Shown: one piece after another, positions 1-8,764 of the stretch
How the letters are laid out: every line of letters begins with the position of its first letter
Position numbering within the stretch: the stretch's first letter is position 1
Assembly: GCF_000443165.1 (NCBI RefSeq)
Contig: NZ_ATJV01000081.1
Coordinates: 114,576 to 178,575 of the forward strand
Source: Thauera terpenica 58Eu
GTDB lineage: Bacteria > Pseudomonadota > Gammaproteobacteria > Burkholderiales > Rhodocyclaceae
Direction of reading: 5' to 3'
DNA: 64,000 nt
Notes under the pieces: generated by a model
Database searches by the model: none
The model's input: the letters and a program-made list of their open reading frames with translations, nothing else
What the model was told of the DNA's origin: nothing
Translations under genes and position numbers: made by a program

Positions 1-1014
<1,014 letters not shown>

Positions 1015-1069
1015 CACTCGCTCGACCGCGTGCCGCGCAGGTGGCACGCGGCCTTGAAAAGGAAACACA

Positions 1070-1495
1070 ATGGCTATGACGGTCCATGTCGATATCGTCA
1101 GCGCGGAAGAGCTGATCTTCTCCGGGCTGGCCGAATTCGTCGCGCTGCCTGGCGAGGCGGGAGAGCTCGGGATCCTGCCCGGCCACATGCCGCTGATGAC
1201 CCGGATCAAGCCGGGTGCAGTGCGGGTCAAGATTCCGAATCAGGTTGAGGAAGAGCTTGTTTTCGTCGCCGGTGGTCTGCTTGAGGTCCAGCCAGGTCTG
1301 GTGACCGTGCTTGCCGACACGGCAATCCGCGGGCGCGATCTGGATGAAGCGAAGGCCCTGGATGCCAAGAGGCGGGCCGAAGATGCGATGGCCAACCGGA
1401 GCGCACGTCTGGACTACGCCAAGGCCCAGGCCGAGCTCATGGAGGCAGTGGCACAACTCGCCGCGATTCAGCGCCTGCGCAAGATCAGGCACTGA
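1070..1495 (+). CDS. atpC: F1Fo ATP synthase subunit epsilon
   Basis: Epsilon subunit of F1, part of the central rotor stalk, which couples rotation to catalysis and can inhibit ATP hydrolysis. The 141-residue length is normal. The N-terminal beta-sandwich carries the family signature [19 protein letters not shown] (about residues 26-44). It is followed by a C-terminal helical hairpin rich in Ala, Lys and Glu (about 90-135), the part that extends during inhibition. The ATG is preceded by an AAGGAAA ribosome-binding site. It is the last gene of the atp operon, directly after atpD, and an intrinsic terminator starts 42 bp after the stop. Confidence 0.98.
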   Translation: MAMTVHVDIVSAEELIFSGLAEFVALPGEAGELGILPGHMPLMTRIKPGAVRVKIPNQVEEELVFVAGGLLEVQPGLVTVLADTAIRGRDLDEAKALDAKRRAEDAMANRSARLDYAKAQAELMEAVAQLAAIQRLRKIRH

Positions 1496-1536
1496 TCATC
1501 TGGCTGCTCCGCCTCGTGCTGGAGCCGGAATCAAGA

Positions 1537-1563
1537 AGCAGCTCTTTGGAGCTGCTTTTTTTT
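1537..1563 (+). terminator. Intrinsic terminator of the atp operon
   Basis: An 8-bp perfect stem AGCAGCTC / GAGCTGCT closes a TTTG loop and is followed by seven T residues. It sits 42 bp downstream of atpC, with the T-run touching the stop codon of the convergent ubiJ. Confidence 0.9.
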
Positions 1564-2173
1564 AAGCTTTTTTATCGAGCTTCATGCCTTGTCTGCGCTT
1601 GTTCTCCACCCGTCCGACGCGCTTGTCCAGACGCCCCAGCGCATCGCGGAGCTCGACGATTTCGTGGAAGAACTCAGGCAAGGCGGTGCGTGGCACCAGC
1701 ACGGGGGCTTCCTCAGTCAGGTATTCGGCGAAATTTCCGCCTGCACGCTCAAGCGTACGACGACCTTCATCAAGCGCGTGCCTGCCACCTTCCACCATGC
1801 GGTGGGCGAGCATGTCGCCGAAGATCCGCGCCAGGTCTTCTTCAGCATCCCAGCGCAGATGGCGAAAAACGAAACCCAGGGCGTCGGCAAACTCGGCGTT
1901 GCCTTCGATGCGGACGTGACGCATGGCAGTCTCGAGCCCGTTGATCAGCAACTGCGGCAGATCGGCCGCGTCCAGCCGCAGCAATACCTCAGGCTCGTCC
2001 TCACCGACCCAGGCTGCGAGATGGCCATCAGATGCGACGGAAAAGTCGATCTCGGCCACCGGGCTGACCGCGAGCCTCGCCGTGCGTCCCGCATGGGCCT
2101 GGAGCCGGGTCCTGGCCCAGCCCGATTGTGACAGCAGATGGTTGGTCGCAGAGAGGAAGACGCTGGGCAGCAT
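1562..2173 (-). CDS. ubiJ: UbiJ, ubiquinone biosynthesis accessory factor (SCP2 lipid-binding domain)
   Basis: Small cytoplasmic accessory protein of the aerobic ubiquinone complex. In characterised proteobacteria UbiJ binds lipophilic UQ intermediates through an N-terminal SCP2 domain and organises the Ubi hydroxylases and methyltransferases. Here 203 residues carry an SCP2-like region (about 20-115) with strands such as ARLAVSPVAEIDFSV, then a helical region and a coiled-coil end (EFFHEIVELRDALGRLDKRVGRVENK) typical of UbiJ. It lies in the same leftward block as ubiE, which supports the call. The usual downstream partner ubiB is absent: the next gene is convergent atpC. A terminator separates it from the Tim44-domain gene, so it may have its own promoter between 2174 and 2222; none is obvious. 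Confidence 0.85.
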   Translation of the reverse strand: MLPSVFLSATNHLLSQSGWARTRLQAHAGRTARLAVSPVAEIDFSVASDGHLAAWVGEDEPEVLLRLDAADLPQLLINGLETAMRHVRIEGNAEFADALGFVFRHLRWDAEEDLARIFGDMLAHRMVEGGRHALDEGRRTLERAGGNFAEYLTEEAPVLVPRTALPEFFHEIVELRDALGRLDKRVGRVENKRRQGMKLDKKA

Positions 2174-2222
2174 GTGGGTCCGACTCCAGTTTGGAAAAGA
2201 GCGGCGGATGTGGTGTTGAAAA

Positions 2223-2250
2223 CAAAAAAGGGGAGACCACCGGCCTCCCC
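2223..2250 (-). terminator. Intrinsic terminator downstream of the Tim44-domain gene
   Basis: Read on the minus strand, GGGGAG pairs with CTCCCC across a 9-nt loop and is followed by TTTTTTG. It lies 17 bp past the stop of the Tim44-domain gene and before ubiJ. Confidence 0.88.
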
Positions 2251-2266
2251 TTGTGCGTGACGGCGA

Positions 2267-3130
2267 TCAGCCGACCTGCTCGATACCTGCCACGAGCCAG
2301 CCGCCCTCGCCGCTCACCGGCTTGGTCAGGTGCCAGACTTCCTCGAAAGCCGCGGGTGCTGCGCCCTCTTCTTCGCGCAGCAGCCCATGGAAGCGCACGC
2401 TGACGACATAGCGCGCGTTCTCCTGAGCGACATCGATGACCTCGGCGTTGAGTTCGACGACGTCGGTGCGTTGTTCGGCGCTGCCACGTTCGGTGATCTG
2501 CAGGCGAACCTCGGCGAACACCTCGGGGGTGGTGAATTCGCGCAGATCGTCGAGGTTGCCAGCGTCGTTCGCAGCTTGCAGGCGGATGAAGTTGAGTTTT
2601 GCCTGACGGGCAAAACCGTCGACGTCAAAGCCGTCGGCGCGTGCCTGATCCAGCCCCGAGAGGGCCGTGGCGCCCGTCATTGCTGCGGCAGGCGCTGGAC
2701 GCAGCGCGCTGACCGTGTCGGGAGCCGCCCCTGAAGCGGCGTAGCGCAGGTTCTGATTCTGGTTCTGCGGCGCATTGGTGCCGCGCCGGAACAGCAGGCG
2801 AAACACGAAGAAAGCAGCAGCGGCGAGCAGCAGGATCATGACAAAGGAGGCCATACCCTCACCCAGGCCCAGATGCGAGAACAGCGCAGCGAGGCCAAGG
2901 CCGGCGGCGAGGCCGGCAATCGGGCCCATCCACGAGCGCTTGGGCGCAGCGGCTGCCGCACCGGAAGCGGGGGTCTGGCCGGCTGCGGGCTGGCGCGGCG
3001 CTTGCTGCGGGGTGGCCTGACGCTTCATGCCGAAGCTGCTGCCCCCGCCAAGTCGTTTGGCCTCGACCTCGGCGACGCCGAATCCAAGGGAGAGCACCGC
3101 AAATATCAAGGTGAGGATAAGGTTTTTCAT
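2267..3130 (-). CDS. Tim44-like domain membrane protein
   Basis: Membrane-anchored protein of 287 residues with a C-terminal Tim44-like domain, a fold resembling the membrane-binding part of the mitochondrial import factor Tim44. The bacterial role is not established. The start chosen is the ATG at 3130: it begins a signal-type segment (MKNLILTLIFAVLSLGFG) and is preceded by GGAGA. A longer reading frame upstream overlaps the end of ubiE and lacks this logic. After a Gly/Gln/Pro/Ala-rich linker come two hydrophobic stretches (about 73-87 and 95-115) and an RRG patch. The Tim44 domain occupies roughly 160-287 (from FDVDGFARQAKLNFIRLQAA). The gene follows ubiE by 19 bp and is probably co-transcribed with DUF971 and ubiE, ending at the terminator at 2223-2250. 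Confidence 0.85.
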   Translation of the reverse strand: MKNLILTLIFAVLSLGFGVAEVEAKRLGGGSSFGMKRQATPQQAPRQPAAGQTPASGAAAAAPKRSWMGPIAGLAAGLGLAALFSHLGLGEGMASFVMILLLAAAAFFVFRLLFRRGTNAPQNQNQNLRYAASGAAPDTVSALRPAPAAAMTGATALSGLDQARADGFDVDGFARQAKLNFIRLQAANDAGNLDDLREFTTPEVFAEVRLQITERGSAEQRTDVVELNAEVIDVAQENARYVVSVRFHGLLREEEGAAPAAFEEVWHLTKPVSGEGGWLVAGIEQVG

Positions 3131-3149
3131 TGTTGCTTGGTCTCCAGGT

Positions 3150-3887
3150 TCAAATCTTGTAGCCGCGGTGCAGGGCGACGATGCCCGCACTGAGGTTGAA
3201 GTAATCGACACGCGCGAGGCCCGCTTGTTCCATCATCGTCTTCAATTCTTCCTGCCCGGGGTGCATGCGAATCGATTCGGCGAGATAACGATAGCTTTCG
3301 GCGTCGTCTGCAACCTTGCCGCCCATCCAGGGCAGGAGCTTGAAGGAATAGAGGTCGTAGAGCGGCGAGAGCGGCTTCCAGACGCGCGAGAATTCGAGCA
3401 CCAGCAGCCGCCCGCCGGGACGCAGGACGCGGCGCATCTCGGCCAGAGCGACGTCCTTGTGCGTCATGTTGCGCAGGCCAAAAGCGACGGTGACGCAGTC
3501 GAACCAGTCGTCAGGGAAGGGCAGCTTCTCGGCATTGCACTGTGCGGCCGGCATGCTGAAGCCGTGGTCTATCATGCGATCGCGACCGCGTGAGAGCATG
3601 GCGTGGTTGATGTCGGTCAGCCACACCTGGCCGCGGCGGCCAACCTTGCGCGCGAAGGCAAGCGAGAGGTCCGCCGTGCCGCCGGCGACATCAAGCACAC
3701 GGTCGCCTTCGCGCACGCCCGAGATCTGGATCGTGAAGTGCTTCCACAAGCGATGAAGGCCGAACGACATGAGATCGTTCATCACGTCGTAATTGTGCGC
3801 GACCGAGGAAAACACCTCGGCAACCTTTTTTTCCTTGGCGTTCTCGGCAACTTCCTGAAAGCCGAAGTGCGTGGTCCTGTCGCTCAT
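3150..3887 (-). CDS. ubiE: UbiE, demethylmenaquinone/2-methoxy-6-polyprenyl-1,4-benzoquinol C-methyltransferase
   Basis: SAM-dependent C-methyltransferase that adds the ring methyl group in ubiquinone (and, where present, menaquinone) synthesis. The 245-residue length is standard. The N-terminal motif [19 protein letters not shown] (about 25-43) is diagnostic of UbiE/COQ5. The glycine-rich SAM motif [10 protein letters not shown] is at 64-73, and the later motifs [10 protein letters not shown] and [15 protein letters not shown] are intact. The ATG at 3887 was chosen because this start gives the canonical N-terminus; an AAGAG precedes it. The DUF971 gene stops 7 bp upstream and the Tim44-domain gene follows, giving a compact leftward operon. 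Confidence 0.98.
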   Translation of the reverse strand: MSDRTTHFGFQEVAENAKEKKVAEVFSSVAHNYDVMNDLMSFGLHRLWKHFTIQISGVREGDRVLDVAGGTADLSLAFARKVGRRGQVWLTDINHAMLSRGRDRMIDHGFSMPAAQCNAEKLPFPDDWFDCVTVAFGLRNMTHKDVALAEMRRVLRPGGRLLVLEFSRVWKPLSPLYDLYSFKLLPWMGGKVADDAESYRYLAESIRMHPGQEELKTMMEQAGLARVDYFNLSAGIVALHRGYKI

Positions 3888-3894
3888 GCTCTTC

Positions 3895-4320
3895 TCAGTG
3901 TTTGTGGCCACAGCCAGTCTTGGACATGGCCGGTGGTGGTGCCTTGGCGGGGTCACGGCTGCCGCCTGCCTGCTCGAGGCGTTCGAGATAGTCCTGCCAG
4001 AGTGCGTCCTGGCGTTCGCCGAGCATGTAGAGGTAGTCCCAGGAGTACAAGCCACTGTCATGGCCGTCGGAGAACACCGGGCGCACCGCGTAGTTGCCGA
4101 CTGGCTGCAGGTCGAGCACGTCGATCTCGCGCTTGCCCTGCTGCAGTGTTTCCTGGCCCCGACCATGTCCGCGCACTTCGGCCGAGGGTGAATACACGCG
4201 CAGGAACTCGAAGGGCAGCACGAAACGGCTGCCGTCCGCGAACGCGAGCTCGAGTCGTCTTGACTGGCTGTGCAGGGTGATTTCGGTGGGAAGCGGAGTG
4301 TTCTGGTCCAGACCGGCCAT
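3895..4320 (-). CDS. DUF971 family protein (GBBH-like N-terminal domain)
   Basis: Protein of 141 residues made of the DUF971 domain, which is related to the N-terminal zinc-binding domain of gamma-butyrobetaine hydroxylase. No molecular role is established for the bacterial single-domain form. Visible family features are [19 protein letters not shown] near the N-terminus, [15 protein letters not shown], and [20 protein letters not shown]. The C-terminus ends in a Cys/His tail (GCGHKH) that could bind metal. The ATG at 4320 has GAGG eight bases upstream and is preferred to a TTG two codons earlier. It sits 7 bp before ubiE in a leftward operon; in many betaproteobacteria this domain is found beside ubiE. 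Confidence 0.85.
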   Translation of the reverse strand: MAGLDQNTPLPTEITLHSQSRRLELAFADGSRFVLPFEFLRVYSPSAEVRGHGRGQETLQQGKREIDVLDLQPVGNYAVRPVFSDGHDSGLYSWDYLYMLGERQDALWQDYLERLEQAGGSRDPAKAPPPAMSKTGCGHKH

Positions 4321-4423
4321 GGACAAAGCCTCGCATTCAGGGGGTCACAATCATACCCGAATCGCCCGCCGCCGGCCCGGGCCATCGCGGCACTGGCCCT
4401 GCACCGGAGCGGGTGGCTAGCGC

Positions 4424-6031
4424 TCAGGTCGGGCTGGGTTCAGCCGCCTCGAAAGCGCATAGATCGTAATTCATGCCGCGCCTGATCAGGCGTCCGAGAC
4501 GAACGAGGTGGGTCTTTTCGTCCCGGTGCACGTCGATCATCTTGCCAGGACCGTACCAGAGCGAGGGCAGGAGGAGGGTGGCGGGGGTTTTCAGCGCGGC
4601 CGACGCGGGCAGCATGAAGCCCTGCTGGTATGGCGCGCGCGAGTTCTTCTGCCCGGCTTGACGCACGGCGACCACGCGTGGGATTCCGGGTAGTATTTCA
4701 ACCCCTGCCTCCAGCGTGCCGTCCGCACGATACATCAGCCAGCTCAGGTCGCCGAGCAGGAAGCGATCGCTATCAGGCGGTCGGATGCCGACCAGCTGGT
4801 GATGGCCCAGACGTTCGCCCTGAGCGTGACGCTGCAGGCGGAAACCGGCCACCGACTGGTCGAGCATGTCCCACAGCTCGTACTCCAGGCCAAGGCGCTC
4901 GGCCTCACGTTGGTGGCGCTGGTGTTCGTGCTGCGGCGTATCCACCTCGGGTGCGCGCTCACCAAAGGTGAGCAGCGAGATGTCCTCGCGCAGGCGGTGA
5001 ATCTGGTTTTCACTGCGCGGCTGCTTGAAGACTGATCCTTCAATGGCGAAGCCGGTGGTGAGCCAGTCGCTGCTGAGCTGGAGCCTGCCCTCACTGTGCC
5101 GGCGTGGGAAGCGTCGTCCCGCCGTGCCGCGTCCCCAGGGCCGATATAGCGAGAGCAGCAGGCGTGCGCTGGCATCGGTCGAGCAGTCGGTACCCAGACC
5201 GAGCGACGCAGGTTTCGTGCCGTGCTTGAACTGGGCGAGCACGGCCTGAATCTGCGAGGCGAGCGTGCTGCCGTCAAAGCGCAGACGTGTTGGGGTTTGC
5301 GGGAGCAGTCCGAGGGGGCGCAAACCCACGTCCGCGTTGAGGTCGACGCCGTAGGCTGCGGGTTTGGCGTCCTCTTCTGCAGCGTTCACGCTGCAGTAGG
5401 GAGCGAAACGCTGCGCCCAGCGGATCACCCAGCTCAGCTCACGCGCACTGCGGCCATAGGGATTGGCGATGTCGGTGAGCAAGATGGAGACGTAGGCCTC
5501 GAGTGCGCTCTGCGCATGCCAGACTTCGTTGAGCGAGTCGGGTACGCGCACCCTGTCCACCCCTGCATGCAAGGCGGACGCATGGCTGGCATGGATTTCC
5601 GCCCAACAGCCTGCAGGCACTGCGCGCTTGGCGCGGAAATATTCGAACAAGGCCATGCCCGCATAGTGCGTCCGGCGCTGGGCAAGCAGTGCGCGCTGGT
5701 CGTCAAGCGTGCCTGCGGCAGCGTCGCGTCTGGCGATCTGGGCATAGGAGCGCGACAGGACTTGCCACAGTCTCAGCACCTGCTGCAGGATCGTGTTCTC
5801 CTCGCTGTCCGGTGGCAAGGCCTGGCTGGTATAGCAGCGTGCGCGCTCGTTCTGGCTGCAGGCGATGGCCTCGCGTGCAGCCTCCAGCACCTCCAGGTGC
5901 TGGTTGGGCGCAGGCGAGGCGAGCTGCAGAGCCTCGGTGATCTGCAGCAGCGTCGCGTGCGTGCGTGCGGTGTCTATCGGATGCAGCTTCTGCAGCAGAT
6001 CGAGACAGGCTGCCGGATTGGTGAAATCCAT
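4424..6031 (-). CDS. Uncharacterised 535-residue protein
   Basis: I do not recognise this family with certainty. The start at 6031 has a GGAGG ten bases upstream. The N-terminal two thirds is predominantly helical and soluble (repeated Leu/Ala/Gln heptad-like stretches), with no signal peptide or membrane segment visible. The last third is richer in beta-type sequence: a basic patch [19 protein letters not shown], then [20 protein letters not shown] and [17 protein letters not shown]. The basic patch followed by W and a GVE-strand is faintly reminiscent of PilZ-type c-di-GMP-binding domains, but the (D/N)xSxxG motif is not clear, so this is only a hint. It lies between the HIT gene (35 bp upstream) and the DUF971 gene, all leftward, and may be co-transcribed. 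Confidence 0.8.
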   Translation of the reverse strand: MDFTNPAACLDLLQKLHPIDTARTHATLLQITEALQLASPAPNQHLEVLEAAREAIACSQNERARCYTSQALPPDSEENTILQQVLRLWQVLSRSYAQIARRDAAAGTLDDQRALLAQRRTHYAGMALFEYFRAKRAVPAGCWAEIHASHASALHAGVDRVRVPDSLNEVWHAQSALEAYVSILLTDIANPYGRSARELSWVIRWAQRFAPYCSVNAAEEDAKPAAYGVDLNADVGLRPLGLLPQTPTRLRFDGSTLASQIQAVLAQFKHGTKPASLGLGTDCSTDASARLLLSLYRPWGRGTAGRRFPRRHSEGRLQLSSDWLTTGFAIEGSVFKQPRSENQIHRLREDISLLTFGERAPEVDTPQHEHQRHQREAERLGLEYELWDMLDQSVAGFRLQRHAQGERLGHHQLVGIRPPDSDRFLLGDLSWLMYRADGTLEAGVEILPGIPRVVAVRQAGQKNSRAPYQQGFMLPASAALKTPATLLLPSLWYGPGKMIDVHRDEKTHLVRLGRLIRRGMNYDLCAFEAAEPSPT

Positions 6032-6066
6032 TCTTGAGAAGCCTCCGGATGAGGGCGATGCGGGGG

Positions 6067-6480
6067 TCAGTGTCCGGCAGACAGTGCGCCGTCGATGGCG
6101 CGCGCAAGCGCGACCGCATCGGCCGCCGGGTGCGCAACGCCCACGCGCTGTGGCTGACCCCACACCGGTTCGGGGAAGTGGCGGTCGTCGGTGTAACGCG
6201 GGATCACGTGCCAGTGCAGATGCGGCACCATGTTGCCCAGGCTGGCGAGGTTCATCTTGTCGGGCTGCAGCAGGTCGCGCAAGGCGCGCTCGGTTGCGAG
6301 CACGACCTCGAGCAGATGGCGCTGGTCAGCGGGCAGCAGGTCGCCCATTTCGGCAACGTGCTCGTTCCAGATCACGCGGCAGAACCCAGGGTGGGCTTCG
6401 TCATCGACCTGGATCACGCGACAGCGCCGGTCCTCCCAGACCACCTGCTCGTTGCTTGCAATGCACAGCGGACAATCCAT
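6067..6480 (-). CDS. HIT family protein (histidine-triad hydrolase)
   Basis: Small cytoplasmic member of the histidine-triad superfamily, which hydrolyse or transfer nucleotide monophosphates (for example on dinucleoside polyphosphates or adenosine phosphoramidates). The substrate here is unknown. The 137 residues begin MDCPLC, a Cys pair seen in many bacterial HIT proteins. The catalytic triad HLHWHVIPR is at 87-95, preceded by NLASLGNMVP. The ATG at 6480 is chosen over an upstream in-frame ATG at 6519 because it gives the typical MxCPxC start. It lies 35 bp before the 535-residue gene and 75 bp after the amidotransferase gene in the same direction. Confidence 0.93.
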   Translation of the reverse strand: MDCPLCIASNEQVVWEDRRCRVIQVDDEAHPGFCRVIWNEHVAEMGDLLPADQRHLLEVVLATERALRDLLQPDKMNLASLGNMVPHLHWHVIPRYTDDRHFPEPVWGQPQRVGVAHPAADAVALARAIDGALSAGH

Positions 6481-6555
6481 GTTCAGTTCTCGACGGCAGA
6501 AAATGCTCGGTAAACGCAAACTCTAACCCTTCCACGCACGCTGGGCGAGGAACTG

Positions 6556-7380
6556 TTACGCATCGGCTGCATTGCGCCGTGGATAGTCCTGCGCCACGGT
6601 CTGCGTCGTGCTCATCGCCACCGCCTCGCCATCGTGGAAGGCAAACAGGTTTCCCGGTGCAATCTGGGTCCAGCGTTCGTTATCGGTGAGCGGCGTGGTG
6701 GCGATGATGGCGACGCGATCGAGCGGGGTGGTGAGCTCATTGAAGTCGACCGTCAGGTCTTCGTCCGCGAGGTGGGCGAGTGCAAACGGGGCCTTGCGCA
6801 CGATGTAGCACAGGCGCGAAGAGCTGTGGGCGAAGAGCTTGTCGCCGTCAGAGAGCAGGAAGTTGAATTCGCCCTGAGCGCCGATCTCGAGTGCCATCTC
6901 GCGCAGCGCGCCATGCAACTCAGCGATGTCCTGCGTGCCCTGCGGAAAGCGCTGCGCGAGATGATCGAGGATGTGGCAAAAGGCGAGCTCGGAGTCGGTT
7001 GTGCCCACGGGGAGAAAGCGCCCCGAGAGACGGGGAGCAAAACCGTTGAGGTTTCCATTGTGCGCAAAGATCCAGTAGCGCCCCCACAGCTCGCGCTGGA
7101 ACGGATGGGTGTTTTCGAGCCTGACCTCGCCCTGGGTGGCCTTGCGGATGTGGGCGATGACGTTGAGCGAGCGGATCGGGTAGTGCTTGACCAGTTCGGC
7201 CACCGGCGAATCAGCGCTTGGGCTGGGGTCGACGAAGATGCGTACGCCCTTGCCTTCGAAAAAGGCGATTCCCCAGCCGTCGCGATGATGATCGGTGAGT
7301 CCACCACGGGCGCGAAAGCCGGCAAAGGAGAAACAGATATCGGTCGGCACATTACAGTTCATGCCGAGCAGCTGGCACAT
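6556..7380 (-). CDS. Class II glutamine amidotransferase (YafJ-like)
   Basis: Ntn-type glutamine amidotransferase domain protein, 274 residues. Cys2 directly after the initiator Met (MCQLLGMN) is the expected nucleophile once Met is removed. Other class II landmarks are the HHRDGWGIAFF segment, HIRKATQG, ENTHPF, the oxyanion-region HNGNLNG and the GTTDSELAF stretch. The family resembles E. coli YafJ; the acceptor of the released ammonia is not known and no synthetase domain is attached. The gene runs leftward between the YeeE/YedE transporter and the HIT gene. A 14-bp tandem repeat lies in the gap upstream of its start. Confidence 0.93.
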   Translation of the reverse strand: MCQLLGMNCNVPTDICFSFAGFRARGGLTDHHRDGWGIAFFEGKGVRIFVDPSPSADSPVAELVKHYPIRSLNVIAHIRKATQGEVRLENTHPFQRELWGRYWIFAHNGNLNGFAPRLSGRFLPVGTTDSELAFCHILDHLAQRFPQGTQDIAELHGALREMALEIGAQGEFNFLLSDGDKLFAHSSSRLCYIVRKAPFALAHLADEDLTVDFNELTTPLDRVAIIATTPLTDNERWTQIAPGNLFAFHDGEAVAMSTTQTVAQDYPRRNAADA

Positions 7381-7420
7381 GGGAGTCTCCGCGACGACGC
7401 TATGGAAGCGCCGAGTATAG

Positions 7421-7459
7421 CGAACCGCGTGCGACGAACCGCGTGCGACGAACCGCGTT
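7421..7459. repeat. Short tandem repeat, 14-bp unit, 2.7 copies
   Basis: The unit CGAACCGCGTGCGA occurs at 7421-7434 and 7435-7448, with a partial third copy (CGAACCGCGT) at 7449-7458. It lies between the end of the YeeE/YedE gene and the start of the amidotransferase gene, outside any coding region. Confidence 0.9.
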
Positions 7460-7475
7460 TGCCTGCGCTGCAAGT

Positions 7476-8558
7476 TCAGGGCGCCGTGAGTGTGGCGGGA
7501 GCGTTCGCCGCGCTGCGGTCCACCAGCCAGTCGGTCAGGCTCGCGCCCACCCACATCGCCGCGAGCGTGATCCAGGCCGTGACAGCGAACACCGCAGCCC
7601 CGGACACGCCCGCCCCCACCGCACAGCCACCGGCGAGCATGCCGCCAAAGCCCATCAACACCGCGCCGACGATGTAGCGCCGCATCGAACGGCCGCCCTC
7701 GAAGCCTTCCAGTTTCAGCTCGCGCGCCAGGAGCGCGGCGATGAAGGAGCCGAGGAAGACGCCAGGCACCATGCCGAGGTCGAAGTTGAGCGGCTGGCCG
7801 GGTGGTGACAGCACCAGCATCAGCACATCGGCCGAAGGGCCGGTGAAGGACATGCTCTGCACCGCCGCAGGCTGGAACACCAGGGCCGACATGCGGTAGG
7901 TGAACCACCACGCGCAGGCCACCGACAGGCCAGCGCCGATCGCACCGACCCAGTTCCAGGCGCGGATGCGCCGGCGCCAGGCGAACCAGGCGCCGGCGGC
8001 CAGCCACAGCAGCCCGAACAGCAGCCCGCCGCGATTGCCGATGCCGGTCGAGGCCAGCAGGTCGCGCGCGCTGCCGCCGTCTATGGTCCACAGGCGGCCG
8101 AGCGCTTCGCGCCAGGGCGAGAGCACGCCGCTCATCGAGGCCTGCGCGGTCACCGCAAAGATCAGCCCGGACAGCAATGCACGCAGGTTGCCGTTGGCTG
8201 CCAGCACCAGCAGGCGGCTGGAACAACCGCGTGCGAGCACCATGCCGATGCCAAACAGCAGTCCACCGATGAGTGAGCCCGACACACTGCCGGGGCTGGA
8301 GAGCTGACGCACATTGGCGGTGTCGAACGCGCCCAGGAGAATCATGGTCTGGGTGAGGATGAGTGCGGACGAGAACGCGAGCAACCACACCGACAGCTTG
8401 GCGCCGGCCTGCGCGCGCGCCACTTCCACCACTGCTGCACGCAAACAGAAGCGTGAGCGCTGAGCGAAGAAGCCGAACAGCGCGCCGATGACCAGCCCGC
8501 CGAGGGCAAGGCTGAGGTCTTCGCCCAGCCAGTCGATCAGGTCGACCGAGTTATCCAT
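7476..8558 (-). CDS. YeeE/YedE family sulfur-compound transporter (TsuA-like)
   Basis: Inner-membrane protein of 360 residues of the YeeE/YedE (DUF395) family, whose structurally known member TsuA takes up thiosulfate through a path lined by conserved cysteines. The family cysteines are present: SRFCLR (Cys38), ARGCSSRL (Cys112) and AGGCAVGAG (Cys312). About nine to ten hydrophobic segments span the length, and the Gly-rich helices (GGLVIGALFGF, GGLLFGIGMVL, GGLLFGLLWLA) are typical. Substrate is inferred from the family, not shown. The ATG at 8558 follows a strong AGGAGGAG. Upstream lies an AT-rich direct repeat (AAGAAT-AT-AAGAAT, 8604-8617) that could be a promoter or operator. Confidence 0.92.
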   Translation of the reverse strand: MDNSVDLIDWLGEDLSLALGGLVIGALFGFFAQRSRFCLRAAVVEVARAQAGAKLSVWLLAFSSALILTQTMILLGAFDTANVRQLSSPGSVSGSLIGGLLFGIGMVLARGCSSRLLVLAANGNLRALLSGLIFAVTAQASMSGVLSPWREALGRLWTIDGGSARDLLASTGIGNRGGLLFGLLWLAAGAWFAWRRRIRAWNWVGAIGAGLSVACAWWFTYRMSALVFQPAAVQSMSFTGPSADVLMLVLSPPGQPLNFDLGMVPGVFLGSFIAALLARELKLEGFEGGRSMRRYIVGAVLMGFGGMLAGGCAVGAGVSGAAVFAVTAWITLAAMWVGASLTDWLVDRSAANAPATLTAP

Positions 8559-8679
8559 GTCTCCTCCTGCACCGGCGGCTTAGGGCCGGTTTTGTCAGCA
8601 TTCAAGAATATAAGAATGTGACGAAGTGGAGGGCGCTTCTTTGACCACGGGCAAGTGGCGGAAGATGCCGGGTAAACGC

Positions 8680-8725
8680 ATCGACCCCACATCACCCGCG
8701 CGAGGCGGGGCAATGCGGGGTCGAT
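8680..8725. repeat. Inverted repeat / stem-loop between gatB and the YeeE/YedE gene
   Basis: ATCGACCCC at 8680-8688 is perfectly complementary to GGGGTCGAT at 8717-8725. The pairing extends inward to 12 of 13 bases, around a GC-rich loop. No T-run follows on either strand, so a rho-independent terminator is unlikely. It may cap the gatB transcript or be a protein-binding site. Confidence 0.75.
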
Positions 8726-8764
8726 AAGGCGGGCGAGACGACGCTCAGGCGCGCGTGGTGCTGC

